DNA of 64,000 nt from Lasiodiplodia sp. COLG20 (taxonomy: Eukaryota; Ascomycota; Dothideomycetes; Botryosphaeriales; Botryosphaeriaceae). A program made the position numbers and the translations under genes. Location of the stretch: contig VNWV01000040.1 of assembly GCA_009801085.1 (NCBI GenBank), positions 1-64,000 on the forward strand, read 5' to 3'. The notes under the pieces are model-generated. The model saw nothing but the letters and a program-made list of their open reading frames with translations, was not told the origin of the DNA and did no database searches. Positions 45,798 to 56,926 of the stretch are shown here, in pieces (position 1 is the first letter of the stretch; each line of letters begins with the position of its first letter).

Positions 45798-47177
45798 ATG
45801 CTTCTTCAACTTTTGCCATACATTCAATGCATGCTAAAAGCATCTATGAGCCCTTATGGGGCCATAGCTTTTACGCTTCTGGTAATCCTTGTTTCGACTG
45901 TTGTTACCCGATCCGGAAACATATCCAAGACGCGTAGGGCGTTGAAACACCTACGCAAGGTCGGAGTAACTACCAGTAACATGGCGGACCAGTACGATCC
46001 CCAATCGGACTCACCAATCCGCATCAAGGTCATCTACATTCATCCCGTCAAGTCCTGCGGACCTATCGAGCTGGATCGCGCCTTGCTCACCAAGGCCGGC
46101 TTCATGTACGACAGATGCTTCGCAATCGCAACGGAAAGCGTCAGGGTAGACGCAGGACCGGAATGGCGATTCATCAGCCAGCGCACCAAGCCACAGATGT
46201 CCCAGATCAAGACGGAGCTGTGGCTCCCCCACAAAGACAGCAACCCGCACGACCCCCTCGTCCAGGCCGGCGGCTGTCTCGTCCTGACGTTCCCCGACCC
46301 AGAACCTCCGAACTGGATCAACCGCCTCGACGCACTCCTCCACACCTGGACGACCCCATCCGCCCCACCACAGTTCTCCTTCACCGTCCCGCTCCAGCCC
46401 ACATCCACCCAGCTCCACGCCTTCAACATCCGCCCTCGCGCCTTCGCCATCCACTCCCGCACCGCCCACGGCCTGGACCTCAGCCCCCTCCCCTCCATCG
46501 CCGCAGCGCTGCCCAAACTCGCGCAATTCCTGGGCATCCCTGAACGCCAACCCCTCACGCTCCTCCGCTGCACGCCCGACACCCTCGTCCGCACCAAGAC
46601 GGACCTCGCCCCGCTCGCGCACATCGGCTCGCCGTCCGTCCACGGCTACACCGACCAGCAGCCCCTCAACATCAACAGCCTAGCCTCCGTGCACGCCGTC
46701 TCGGCCCTGCTGCCCGCCGAATGCCGCCCGCTCAACGCGCTGCGGTTTCGCGCGAACGTTTGGATCACCGGCGCGCCCGCGTACGACGAGGAGACGTGGA
46801 AGCGGTTCCGTGTTCGGCCGAGGAGTGGGGGTGGTGTGGCGCCGACGATATGTGTGGTGTGCCGGACGTCGCGGTGCACGATGCCGAATGTGGATCCGGA
46901 GAAGGGGGTGTTTGATGCGGAGGCGCCGCTGCCGGGGAGGAAGAAGGGGAGGCCGCAGCCGAGCGCGACGCTGGTGGAGTATCGGATGGTGGAGACGGGG
47001 AATGGGGCGGCGCTGGGGTATCTGGGGATGCATTGCGTGCCGGAGGATCGGAGCTTGGAGGAGGCGGGGGAGGAGCGGGGGGGAGGAGGAGGAGGGTTGT
47101 GGGTGGCGGTTGGCGATGAGATTGAGGTGCTTGAGCGAGGGGTGCATCTCACTGGGTCGACGGCTAATGAGTACTAG
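45798..47177 (+). CDS. Membrane-anchored MOSC-domain protein (mARC-like)
   Basis: One uninterrupted exon, 459 residues. The N-terminal 40 residues hold a membrane segment (YGAIAFTLLVILVSTVV) followed by basic residues, as in outer-mitochondrial or ER signal anchors. Then comes the MOSC N-terminal beta-barrel (IRIKVIYIHPVKSCGPIELD, then AGFMYDRCFAIA) and the MOSC domain proper, with RPLNALRFRANVWITGAPAYDE and the conserved cysteine in CVVCRTSRCTMPNVDP. This cysteine is the molybdenum ligand in mARC amidoxime reductases. The end (LGYLGMHCVPEDRSLEE) fits the family. The frame around it is intact. An internal start at MADQYD (residue 61) would drop the anchor. Confidence 0.82.
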   Translation: MLLQLLPYIQCMLKASMSPYGAIAFTLLVILVSTVVTRSGNISKTRRALKHLRKVGVTTSNMADQYDPQSDSPIRIKVIYIHPVKSCGPIELDRALLTKAGFMYDRCFAIATESVRVDAGPEWRFISQRTKPQMSQIKTELWLPHKDSNPHDPLVQAGGCLVLTFPDPEPPNWINRLDALLHTWTTPSAPPQFSFTVPLQPTSTQLHAFNIRPRAFAIHSRTAHGLDLSPLPSIAAALPKLAQFLGIPERQPLTLLRCTPDTLVRTKTDLAPLAHIGSPSVHGYTDQQPLNINSLASVHAVSALLPAECRPLNALRFRANVWITGAPAYDEETWKRFRVRPRSGGGVAPTICVVCRTSRCTMPNVDPEKGVFDAEAPLPGRKKGRPQPSATLVEYRMVETGNGAALGYLGMHCVPEDRSLEEAGEERGGGGGGLWVAVGDEIEVLERGVHLTGSTANEY

Positions 47178-49040
47178 ACTTGTTCTTCTCGCTGGTAATA
47201 GCTCGAACTACTGAGCCTCTAAATGTATATCAGTTGTTGCAAGTATTTCCCGACAGGCCAACCCCTACATCCAGATTCCAGACTGGTCTTGAATAGAGGA
47301 TCCTAATGAAACCACAACAAGTAATAACAGAAGAGATCAATGAGGCTTCGTCAGGATATCGAAGTGCACGGAAATCGGCAGCCAGCAATCTTACTACGAA
47401 GACCACAGGCCCGAACCAGCCTTCTCTTTTCCTCAATGATGAAGCTACCCATCGAGGACAGCTAGATAGTCGTCAATGCTTGTGCGGCCGCGTTACTTCT
47501 CATTGCTTTGTCGACAGTATCCTTCCTCTGGCATACCGGGGACGGAAATAAGAACTGGCGCACAGTCATGTTGAATGGATTGGTCAGGCTGTCACCCTCA
47601 CAACAATTGAGATACGTCCTGCACTTTCAATTCGAGCTGTAATGGTCACTTCAATGCTTTTTTCAGACTTACTCAAGACTGATGGCGATACCTTCCTCTA
47701 TAAATCGGCAGCCTTTTCTCTCATGCGCCATCACAGCATGCACCTCTTTCTGGCCAATTCTCCAAACCCCTGAAAAGGAGAGATGTTCCTGTATTTACCT
47801 TGGAAAAATTGTACATACACGTCCGGACGATAATTTTATCTACCCATGACGTAAGCAAAAATAAATTCACGCTAGCCATCGGCTGCGAGAGGGGGCTGTA
47901 GTAGAATTACTAAAAGAGTAAGGTGGTTAGAAAGAGGAATTTACTTCCTCTCTATTATACGAAGCGGTTCTGCAAGCTACTACTATATAAGACAACGACC
48001 TTTTTACTAGGCTAGTTTATACTATCTCTGTTCTGAATGACATACAACCTCTCCTTGTCTACTAAGATTGTGATAAGAGTCACTTTTCTACACAGTTTAC
48101 CTCCACGCTCTTGCTTTTGGATATTCGCTCTGGAAATCTTCGTGGATATCCAAAGTGCCTCTTGTCTCTCCATGTACGACATCAGAGGCACCTGTACATC
48201 ATTGCTCCATTCACTCGTCAGTAACTGTTAAGGACTGGGTGTCTGTGGTCCTCTTGGTCCGTTAATTGTGAGGTCAGAAGAAAGAGTTAAATCCCTCCAT
48301 GTCACGGGTGGCACTGTGGCAGATTCGCGCAGCAACTATCGGCTGAACAATTTGCAATAAAGGCACAGACCGAGATCTAATCTATAATGCATGAAGCCAG
48401 ATCCGCAACTTCAGCCTGTGTTCTGTCCCGGGTGAAGCTTGATGGGGTCACTTGACGATGGGAGCTGAAAGCTTTGGCGGGTTTGGAAAATCCCTCAAAG
48501 CTGACGCCAATCTCCTTGAACCTTGCATTGAGGCGTTGAATTGACCCAGCCTCACTCGTATATTTATCCGAACAACAGTCGGAATTTGCAATGTATGTAC
48601 ATACAATATAGTCCAGAATCGATATGCGGGAATTCTCCAGAACTTACTAGAAAAGAATATTCGGAGTCCGAAAGTATCACAGATAAAATATCTATATCTG
48701 TATAGGCCAGTTAGTTTCTGATTTCAAGTTTATGCCAATACTCTTGCGCCCTGAAAAAGCCTGCATGGGAGCGTGATGCAGTGAGTCAGAAAACTCATTT
48801 ATAGATAATCCGAGGTTCGGCGATACACGGAAACTAGATTGTTATACAAGCTTTGTCAGCACTGTGCCCTACTCGGAAGAGCTAGCATCCCCGAACGAGG
48901 AGACAATACTATTCGTAGCCCCGCAATCCTTCAAAAGCCTCATCGCATAAATACTATAAGCTTACCACCCTTTTCAATTCTATATCTCCTCCATCCTCCT
49001 CATTCCTGCCATCATCATCACTATCATAATCACCATCATC
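47178..49040. other. Intergenic, contains a dispersed repeat
   Basis: About 1.9 kb without a supported gene, AT-rich from about 47880 to 48250 and 48560 to 48800. It holds repeat copy B (47809-47885). The last 100 bases are a CATCAT/CCTCC-rich leader for the hydrolase. Confidence 0.5.
47809..47885. repeat. Dispersed repeat, copy B
   Basis: Starts TTGTACATACACGTCCGGAC and contains TTTTATCTACCCATGACG and AAATTCACGCTAGCCATCGG. It aligns with 27912-27990. The AATTCACGCTAGCCAT core also matches 8568-8594. Copy B has CCGGAC where copy A has CTGAAC, a difference of the kind made by C-to-T mutation. Confidence 0.65.
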
Positions 49041-49885
49041 ATGTCCAAGCCGAGCATCCTACTTATTGGTGGCGCGTGGCATACACCCGAGCATTTTCGG
49101 CCCCTTCGAAACTTGTTGGAGAAGGCTGGATATGCCGTCCTCTGCCCCCGCCTGCCAACCAACAGCCTCTACCCCCCGCAAGACGCACTCGAGCAAGGCG
49201 TCAAACTCGTCCGCACCCTTGCCACGCAGCTGATTGACGAGGGTAAGGAGATTATCGTCCTGATGCATTCCTATGGCGGCTACTTCGGCACCGAGGGCTT
49301 AACAGGCCTTGGCATCAAGGAGCGCGCTCCCAAGGGACTGGCCGGCGGAATCAAGTGGTTGGCGTACATGGCCGCAGGCCTGCCACGGAAGGGAATGGGT
49401 GCGACCGACATCGAAGTCCCCATCTTCGAGGATATCGGGAAAGGCGGCGGCCCAGTCGACCCCATGTCAATGGTATTCGAAGTATGTGTGTCCGAGTGAG
49501 AGAAAGGAAAAGAGACGTCCCAGAGAGTAGTAGTACTAACAAAGCTCAGTTCGATCTGGTTCTCCTCCCCAGGGATCCCGTTGCAATGTTCTACCACGAT
49601 GTCCCAGAGGATTTGCGGAAGCAGGCTGTTGCGGATTTGACTGGTTTTGCAAAGTGGGGTCTGATGGCAAAGGTCGACAATGAGTCGTGGCGCAACATCG
49701 ACGTTGCGTACTTGAAGTGTACAGATGACCGGGCCCTGCCGTTTCCTATGCAGGAGAAGATGATTCGGGATGTTCAGGAACTTGGGATTGAGGTGAGGGT
49801 GAGCAGTTGCGACTCGAGCCACAGTCCGTTCTTGAGCCAGCCTCAGACTGTTGTTGACTGGATCGAGGGCCTGACTGCTGTGTAG
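49041..49885 (+). CDS. Alpha/beta-hydrolase
   Basis: Two exons (49041-49481 and 49550-49885) close in frame to 258 residues. The fold is that of small fungal AB-hydrolase esterases: PSILLIGGAWHTPEHF, the nucleophile elbow LMHSYGGYFG (serine in HSYGG), an acidic residue in LKCTDDRALP, and the catalytic histidine in DSSHSPFLS near the end. A lid-like insert lies between. Such enzymes hydrolyse esters or lactones, some being plant-hormone methylesterases, but the substrate is unknown. The intron begins GTATGTG and ends with ACTAACAAAGCTCAG. Confidence 0.82.
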
Positions 49886-50796
49886 AGTCTGGAACTCTCT
49901 GGCTTGCAGAGGGATCTTGCTCAAATCCGCTCTGTTTGTGTACTATTGGGCTGGTATTTGTACGATAGTTGTAGCCATGATTCCCCACTCATAAATATTC
50001 TTGCTGCTAGAGTGCTACTAAAGTTTCGGCGTGTCGGGGAGGACTGACAAAAGAAGGCTTAAACAGGATACATTCGAGAACATATGTCTTATTATTCTCG
50101 TCTCGAACCTGGTTTCCGATCTCCTCAGTATCCTGTGCATTCGATTTAGTGTGCAGTCACAATTTAAAGGAGAGTATGGGAGTCGAATATTGTGAAACTC
50201 GAAAAGTAGGCTGCCCTTAGAGTTTATTTTACCAGCTACCTTCGATGTAAAGATTGCTCCAAGGTGAGATGGTCGAAAAGCTACAAGAATACTCCGCATT
50301 CTGCATGGTGCAAGCCCGGAAGCCGTCACGCGGACCGACAGCGCAGGGCGTTCACCTCTACACTTGGCCTGAGTAGGCGATAAAGTCCTGCTGCTCAGTG
50401 GATAATTGATATTTGTCCCTCTTTACGTGTTGCGAGGGATGCAAATGACTCCACTCCTCCATACAATTGTGCAAGCAGATCCACGTGCGATCTATGCTAG
50501 CCAAGATAACAGATGTCAAAGCAGTCAACACGTAATATATCAGTAATTTTAACGACGTGTTCCCGTCCATAAGCTTTCCGCGTATGTACCCCACTCTTTC
50601 CTATATAGTACCAAAAGGACTCAGTCACATGTTGACTACAAAAGACCTTGGCTGCAGCAGCGGAGACTAGTTTTCCCGCGCCGGTGGGGCATTTAGGCGG
50701 CAACAGGCAGCGCGCGGCGCAGCGTCACACTTCTCCATCTCTCCGTTTGCCCAAGTTTTGTCGTTTCTACACATCCCACAACCCAGCAAAAATTCC
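49886..50796. other. Intergenic, no supported gene
   Basis: About 900 bases. One minus-strand frame (50594-50358) contains HLHPSQHVKRDKYQLSTEQ but no recognised family; it may be a relic. Confidence 0.4.
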
Positions 50797-51643
50797 ATGG
50801 CTGATTCCGCTAAGGGAGCAGAAGCATCAAGCTCTGCTCCGCTTCCACTGCCTCCCATTCCTGACTTTAATGCACCTAACCCTTTCGACAAGTACGTCGT
50901 TCCTGCACTGAGCCCACTCAGACTCGCACTATGGGGCGAATCGGCTATGATTCACCTTGGTGTAAATATCTTCATCTCTGTAAGTTCATAATTCTGCAAC
51001 ATGGCCTTCTCCTACTCTCCGAATCTGACCAAAAATTCAGAACTACATGCTCGTGCCTGCCGATGACGACTTTGAGGAAGCCGCACAGAAACTCCTTGAG
51101 GCTAGATTCAAGCCTGCCCCGTGGTCATTTGGCTCAACCATCGACCCTATGCGCTTTAAAGACGATGAAAAGTTGTCGAAGATCCACCGGGACGTAGCAC
51201 GTCACTTCGAGGAGCTCGACCGCAATTCTGTCCGCTTCAACCTACCAGATGCTGCTGAAAGGGACACCAGGGTCGTGCTTATCCGTAGCGCCTATGTCGG
51301 CCTGTGCCCACCCGCTGATGGAGCCGAAACGGTGGGATATACCCAGTACAAAGAGAGCAGTCTCTATTGTCCGGAAAGCGCCCTCCTTCTCAAGAGCTTT
51401 GTTCGAGTATACCTGAATCAGTTCACCCCTGGTCAATGGAAAAGTACTTTGCACGTCTGGTGCATAACTTACATGTACTGTCATCTCATGTTGGAAGAAG
51501 ATATCCTTGATGCATGTGAGGATGAAGAAGTCAAGGCGTGGTTTAATAAAAACATCAAGAGAGGAGAAGGAGGCGTAGATCGGACAACCGTATCGAAGAG
51601 AGTTGGAAGAAAGTGGAGGAACACTGCGCGAGAGGATCTATAG
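50797..51643 (+). CDS. Fungal-specific protein, possibly a degenerate nucleotidyltransferase fold
   Basis: Two exons (50797-50979 and 51041-51643) close in frame to 261 residues. After a low-complexity start (ASSSAPLPLPP) comes LRLALWGESAMIHLGVNIFI followed by MLVPADDDFEEAAQKLL. The pattern 'W-G-E-x-A...G-V...LLVP-D' is that of a fungal family related to nucleotidyltransferases, but the DxD metal-binding pair of active enzymes is missing. The rest is mixed helical with YLNQFTPGQWKS and an acidic-then-basic end. Proteins like this may be regulatory relatives of NTases; this is a family inference. It resembles in plan the better-preserved NTase gene at 56927. Confidence 0.6.
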
Positions 51644-51860
51644 AATATATTCAGGCAGCGTAGAATATACACGCTACTAGTAGCTAACTAGCAACTAGAA
51701 AACAGTAAACGACGAGGGGTGGACATTGTAACTCTATGAGATGAAATACATATTTTTAAGACGAGAATATTAATCTATACGCGTAGTCGTTTATTAAGGA
51801 GATAGGTTTAGACCGCCAGAGCTAGATTTACCAAGTACCCGATTTAGATTCCATGCCTGC

Positions 51861-52632
51861 TCAGTCATCATCGCTATCGTTATCGCTATTGCCACCGCTA
51901 TCGCCACCGCTCTCGTCTTCGGCTTTCTTCTTCTTGAACAAAGGCTTCAACAAAGGATGCACAAACACCCAGATGACTCCCATGTGGAATAACGCCGAGA
52001 AAGCAAAGGCCATCCAATGAAGTACTATCATTGTTACCCCTGGCGAAATTTGCACTGCTGAGTTCGTCATCTGGGATCTGACGAATTTCAACACACCATC
52101 CGTTTGCTGGACAGAAAGAGCGGCTGCTAGCGTGCATGCTGATGCAGGCCAGAGAAAAGTTTCGGTCATGACTTTCCATATAGGCGCTTGCGAAGGCGTT
52201 TTCCTGGATGCCACTGCCCAACCGCAAAAGGACAAGGACCCGAAAAAAAAGGCCAGCCCTCCTGTAGCAAGGGCGTGTTGCCATATAGACTGGATCTTGA
52301 ACGCAAGAGCAATGAGAGAGTCCGCGGCAGCATCTGGTCTGCTGAATCTTGTCGCGATATCTTCGAAAAGATAGGCTTTACCCTTGGGGTCGCGGGTACC
52401 GTAGCATGCTATCTGCTTCTCCACATGGACACAAATGCCTAAAGCGTATAACAACTATTAGCGATTGCTTCGCAAGCCAACACCCTCTATTGAGAAAGTG
52501 TAGAATGGTAAATATCCTCTCACCATAATATCCGACGCGTACTTCAACGCTATCGTCGTTTCGCCTACGCAGACTTGCTAAAAATATATTCGGAACGGCA
52601 GGCGAGTCTGCAGCGCAACCGACCAAGGGCAT
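51861..52632 (-). CDS. Multi-span membrane protein with acidic C-terminal tail
   Basis: Two exons (52632-52524 and 52438-51861) close in frame to 228 residues. At least three hydrophobic helices follow the start: ALATGGLAFFFGSLSFCGWAV, LWPASACTLAAALSV and VTMIVLHWMAFAFSALFHMG. The tail is basic (LFKKKKAEDES) then strongly acidic (GGNSDNDSDDD), coded by a GATAGCGAT-type repeat. The acceptor was chosen at 52439 rather than 52455 because only it keeps the frame. No domain is recognised. Confidence 0.6.
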
Positions 52633-53640
52633 TACTAGAGCGCGTTAAATGATGTTCAAGAAGCGCCAGAGCGGGACTCAGTGGGCCTCTTACTATGGAA
52701 CATTATGGTACATGCCCCTATAAAGATGAAGAGGGCCACCAGAGAGGCTTTGACAGATGGTTTCTCTAAAAGCTTGGTCAATATGTAAGAAATAGGGTAG
52801 AGGCCGTCGCTGCCAAAGATCGGTAAACTTACGCATCTCTTCGTTTGGAAAGGTCTAGCACGTGTTTTTGAAGGCTATGGCGTGTCTGATAATATTGCGT
52901 ATATGGAAACTGTTCAGTATGAAAAAAGATGTTGAGAGAGAGCCTTCTGCCTTGCTTCGTCTGGTGGGAATGAAGAAAAGGTTGATATATGTACCAGGTT
53001 GCAGTAGCCTACGCCTTCATCACCAGTGGTGAACATATGGCTTTCGAATTGGTCTGGAACGCCTTAGTAGCCGCGCGCGTCCCTTTTCACGCTTCAAAGA
53101 TGACTGTATATGCGGTTGAAATGGCTGAACCTCTGAATCAGGCGGCTACGGTGTTGGTTGGTAAGACTGTAGTCACCGCGGTTGTTACCACGGGCTATAA
53201 GACCGATGAAGAAGTATGCATTCTATTTGATTTATCGTAAGAGGCAATAAGATGGACTTGATGAGGCTTAAACGGCCATAAACTAGGAATGACCATATCG
53301 CAAGCCTTCGGCCAAATCCTGAAAGTTCTAGACCAACTCCATCGACGCTCACCGTTTCTACCTCTTGTATCCAACCATACTCCTTCAACCGCTCGAGTAG
53401 CGCGCGCTACTTTTTCGGGAGCCTTAGGTTTACAACAAGACACAGGATAGTCCCAGAAAGAGGGACGTTGGTGAGGCACAGAGCTGGTCCCTGTTCGGTA
53501 GGACTCCTTTGACTTAGTACATCCTTCTCGTCTTATTCGATTTGCTGTTCGAGTTCTTATCACACGAAGCGATGAAGCTCTAATGAATCTCGCGCTTTGA
53601 GAAGCTCAATACAGTTCTAGTGCTCTTTTACAACCTTCTG
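52633..53640 (+). pseudogene. Decayed gene fragments
   Basis: From 52989 a plus-strand frame reads like protein (MAFELVWNALVAARVPFH, then MAEPLNQAATVLVGKTVVTAV, then GYKTDEE). A second frame from about 53280 continues (GHKLGMTISQAFGQILKVL) with three stop codons before LIRFAVRVLITRSDEAL. The parts seem to be one gene broken by stops and frame changes. The family is not recognised. Surrounding sequence is AT-rich. Confidence 0.4.
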
Positions 53641-53799
53641 CCGCGGGCGTGGATGCCTAACCTGCTGTGCCGCCACCTCCTTAAAGGCGCCGCACCCACA
53701 CGAAAGCGCTCTTGAGCTTTTGTGAAAAGGCTTTTGATCCCAGATAAATGTATGATTCACTCATACAAATGCAAAAGAGCCGCCAGAATGACCTCACTC

Positions 53800-54690
53800 A
53801 CTACTACATCAGTGGACGATGGTGTTGGATCTCGTGACCGCGCCGCTTCCTTCTGCGCCGCAGCAAGCGCGACGAACAATCTTCTTTCCAATCATGAGTA
53901 ACGTAGAATACCAACAATCAGTATGAGGGCGGCTGGAGCTGTTTCTATGACGGGCAGATATTGGCCAGATATTGCGAAGTCGTTCTGGGCCGGTACTTCG
54001 ATTTCGCCACAACCGCCACACACTGCACGCGCTGTATGGACACCGACAGGATCACTAAAGCGCTTAGCGAGATACGCATTGTGTTGGACCGCATACCATG
54101 TCGCCGCACATTGAGTCCTATGTCCAGCCCTACGGTAGTGGACCCAGACGCCAAAATCCGCTTCACCGTGCGCAAGGACCCAGCGGGAAACAGCAACAAC
54201 GGCTACAAGGCGGCGTACTCGTTCAAGGATGCCATCGCGATCAACCCGATTTCCAAGAATTTCACCATTTGCTGGAAGAAGTTTCAAGAAAGAGTGGCGC
54301 GCATATTCTACTATAACAGAAGGCGTCGTTTGGGACATGGAATCTGTACTGTCACCCCTGACGCTCAAGGTCATGGTTCTCAAGAAGCTGACTTTGCAGC
54401 ATTGGTGAATTCAGAACTGCGTTTGCCTTAGTACTTTTAGAGAATCGTTCCAATTCTCATTGTTTATGACTTAGGCCCATAGACATCTTTCCAGGATCTT
54501 TGCTCTAGGCGGCGCAGTCTATGTAGGTACTCCAGGAGGCGGCACTTTCCACTACGCCGCAGCCACCAACACCTCCAATCCCCGTAAACGCCGTTCAACT
54601 ATCCCTGCGAAGCAATTTGTATTACAATGTCCTCTTGTTCTATTGGATGAGACGAAGAGATATGTTCAAGTAGTCTTGGTGGCGTAGGCG
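53800..54690 (+). pseudogene. Second set of decayed or unresolved gene fragments
   Basis: Three separate frames read like protein but cannot be joined cleanly: 54121-54431 (SSPTVVDPDAKIRFTVRKD, then YKAAYSFKDAIAINP); a frame at about 54316-54410 (TEGVVWDMESVLSPLTLKV); and 54495-54688 (FALGGAVYVGTPGGGTFHY, then KQFVLQCPLVLLDETKRY). Donor and acceptor phases do not match, so decay is more likely than an unusual gene. A minus-strand frame (54383-53892) is open over the same area and cannot be excluded. Confidence 0.35.
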
Positions 54691-56098
54691 AGCCGTAATC
54701 CTTCGACCGAGCCGCGCGCCTTCTCGAGCTAATCATGTCACAACATCCGAATACTCTCTATTGGTCGGAGTGTTGTTCCACCTGTTCAGACTTCAGTGAA
54801 TGGTAATGCAATCCGTGTATATAAGGATAATCAGTCCCCAAGGAATTCTTCAGTGCCGAACAACACCTCTGAAAGCCTTACCAACACCTCAACATGGAAA
54901 TAACGTACAGTAAGCATTTCTACCTTTTTCCCCCGGACTTCAATCAATCCAAATATTATCTAAAACATAGGCTACAACGGTATATGCCGAGACCTTTATC
55001 TTGAGAAAGAAGAAGGGCGATTAATAAAATCTGCCACCACGGTCTTCATTTTACATTCTATTACGAGAAAAAGATGCTATTTTTGTTCCAAAAAAAAAAA
55101 AAACTTTAATGCACAATATACCGGACCCCAATAAATCCAAGAAGGTTAAAAATGCTACGGGAAAGTAACAAGAAGAGAGTTCCTGTTCAAGCCCGTATAA
55201 ACCCATAATTCTAAAGACAACAGAAGACTTATAAAATAGCGGTTCTCCAATACTTAAAGGGAAAGCCAACAAACAATAAGCTTAGTACCCTAGTTCTTCT
55301 GGTACGTCCAAAAACGAGAATCTTGAATTTAACGGCTAACGATAAGTATAACAGATAATCCTACATGTAATACATGAGGGATAGATGCTGGAGAAATAGC
55401 CAAATATATAGCAGATTTATAGCACAATCAATATAAGCGGTCATTGAGAACGCAGATTGGCCACCCTCTTAGTCCTCACATCACTTATAAATGCACCCAC
55501 AATCCAACTCTTCATTCTGCATATTCCCAATCAATTATAGCGTTGGCTCAGACGCTACAACTTCCAGCGGATGTTCATAAGCGAGGTTGGGATGCACGGT
55601 CCACTCGTATGGACGCCCCCAGCCTCAATGGCGCCAAGCGGCAGTCGACGGGGCTGTTCAGCGGCGCAGTCACCCAGTTTGCGCAGCACCGGCCGCCCGA
55701 TCTTCTACGGCGCGTCGGTTGTGAGTGTTGTGGATCGAGATGTTATCGGTCCGAGGCTGGAGGAAACCGGATCCTATGTTTACTTTCTACAAGAGTAGTC
55801 AGACGGATTGGGCAGATCGGGGTTTGGCAGCGAGTTGACGTTTGACACGGCCCCCACATTTTTTTTTTACTACGCCGCACACGACGCCTTCTCCACTTCT
55901 GCCTGTTGCTGCCTAACAAGAAGCTACCTTGCACGAAGCGTGTGTGCGGATGGTAAAAATCAGTTTCTAGATGGCACCTGGCATAATCCTGTGTGTGCGC
56001 TTTGCTCCCAAAGTAAACTGTCGGAGCGTTCGAACCATTTGCTCGATTGCGCTTTAAATAATATAGAGAATAGCAAGTCTATTTCTCCCCAGTTCCGT

Positions 56099-56137
<39 letters not shown>

Positions 56138-56926
56138 AAGCATAATTGAAGGTGGGGTAACGCCGGGTCTCAGTCCATAAACTGATCCTCGCCACCATTT
56201 TAGAGCCTAGTATGATCAAGAGACTGCAAATAGTGTCTAGACCTCCGCGCGTGTCAGGACCATGGGTGCTAGGCCTCTGTCTGGGGAACAGGCCCGGCAA
56301 CTCAGCCTCACACTCGGCTACACTGCACCTTCAGCAGGAAGCTGTGGAGCTTCACCACGGCATTTAGGCATTCATACCGTTGCCTGGCTTGATTTGCGCC
56401 TGCTCAATCCCATAGGCAAGCGCAGGAAACCTACTAGGTAGAGAATATCTCTGTTCCAGGCTCCACCGCTGCACTGCGGCCTGCCACGTCGTAGTCATAT
56501 GGCAAAAGCATGTCCAATCAAAAGTGATAGGATACGCCAAACGCCATGCCCATAGTAGCTGAGGTAACAGAGAGTTGTCGGCTCAGTATCGCAGAGTCGT
56601 TCTGGACTGCATTGCCAAGGCCCAGCATGCATCATCTTACCTTGCTGGTGTGATACGTGAAGCTTTGCAATTGGGTAGTAGTCCCTAGCACTTAACACTG
56701 CGGGCCGACACGGTTATACTTACCTTACAGCTTGAGCCGCAGAAGTAGTATACCCTGATCCTTCATGGCCGACACCCCCCATAACTGATGAGCCCGCGCA
56801 TATATAGATCATCACCTCCAATTACCCGAAAACATACACTCTATCTCCATTACCCGATTGTTAATCCTACGAATTCGTTTCATATCCTGATTCTCGTCTG
56901 ATCCATTTCCATTTATCTCCTCCATC
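54691..56926. other. AT-rich gene-poor stretch with a T-then-A homopolymer
   Basis: No complete gene. A frame at 55571-55798 (EVGMHGPLVWTPPASMAPSG, then RPIFYGASVVSVVDRDVIG) is protein-like but isolated. At 56101-56139 thirty T are followed by nine A. Confidence 0.4.
56101..56139. repeat. T30-A9 homopolymer junction
   Basis: Thirty T directly followed by nine A, flanked by TTCCGTGG and GCATAATTGAAGG. It could be the trace of a poly(A) insertion. Confidence 0.85.
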
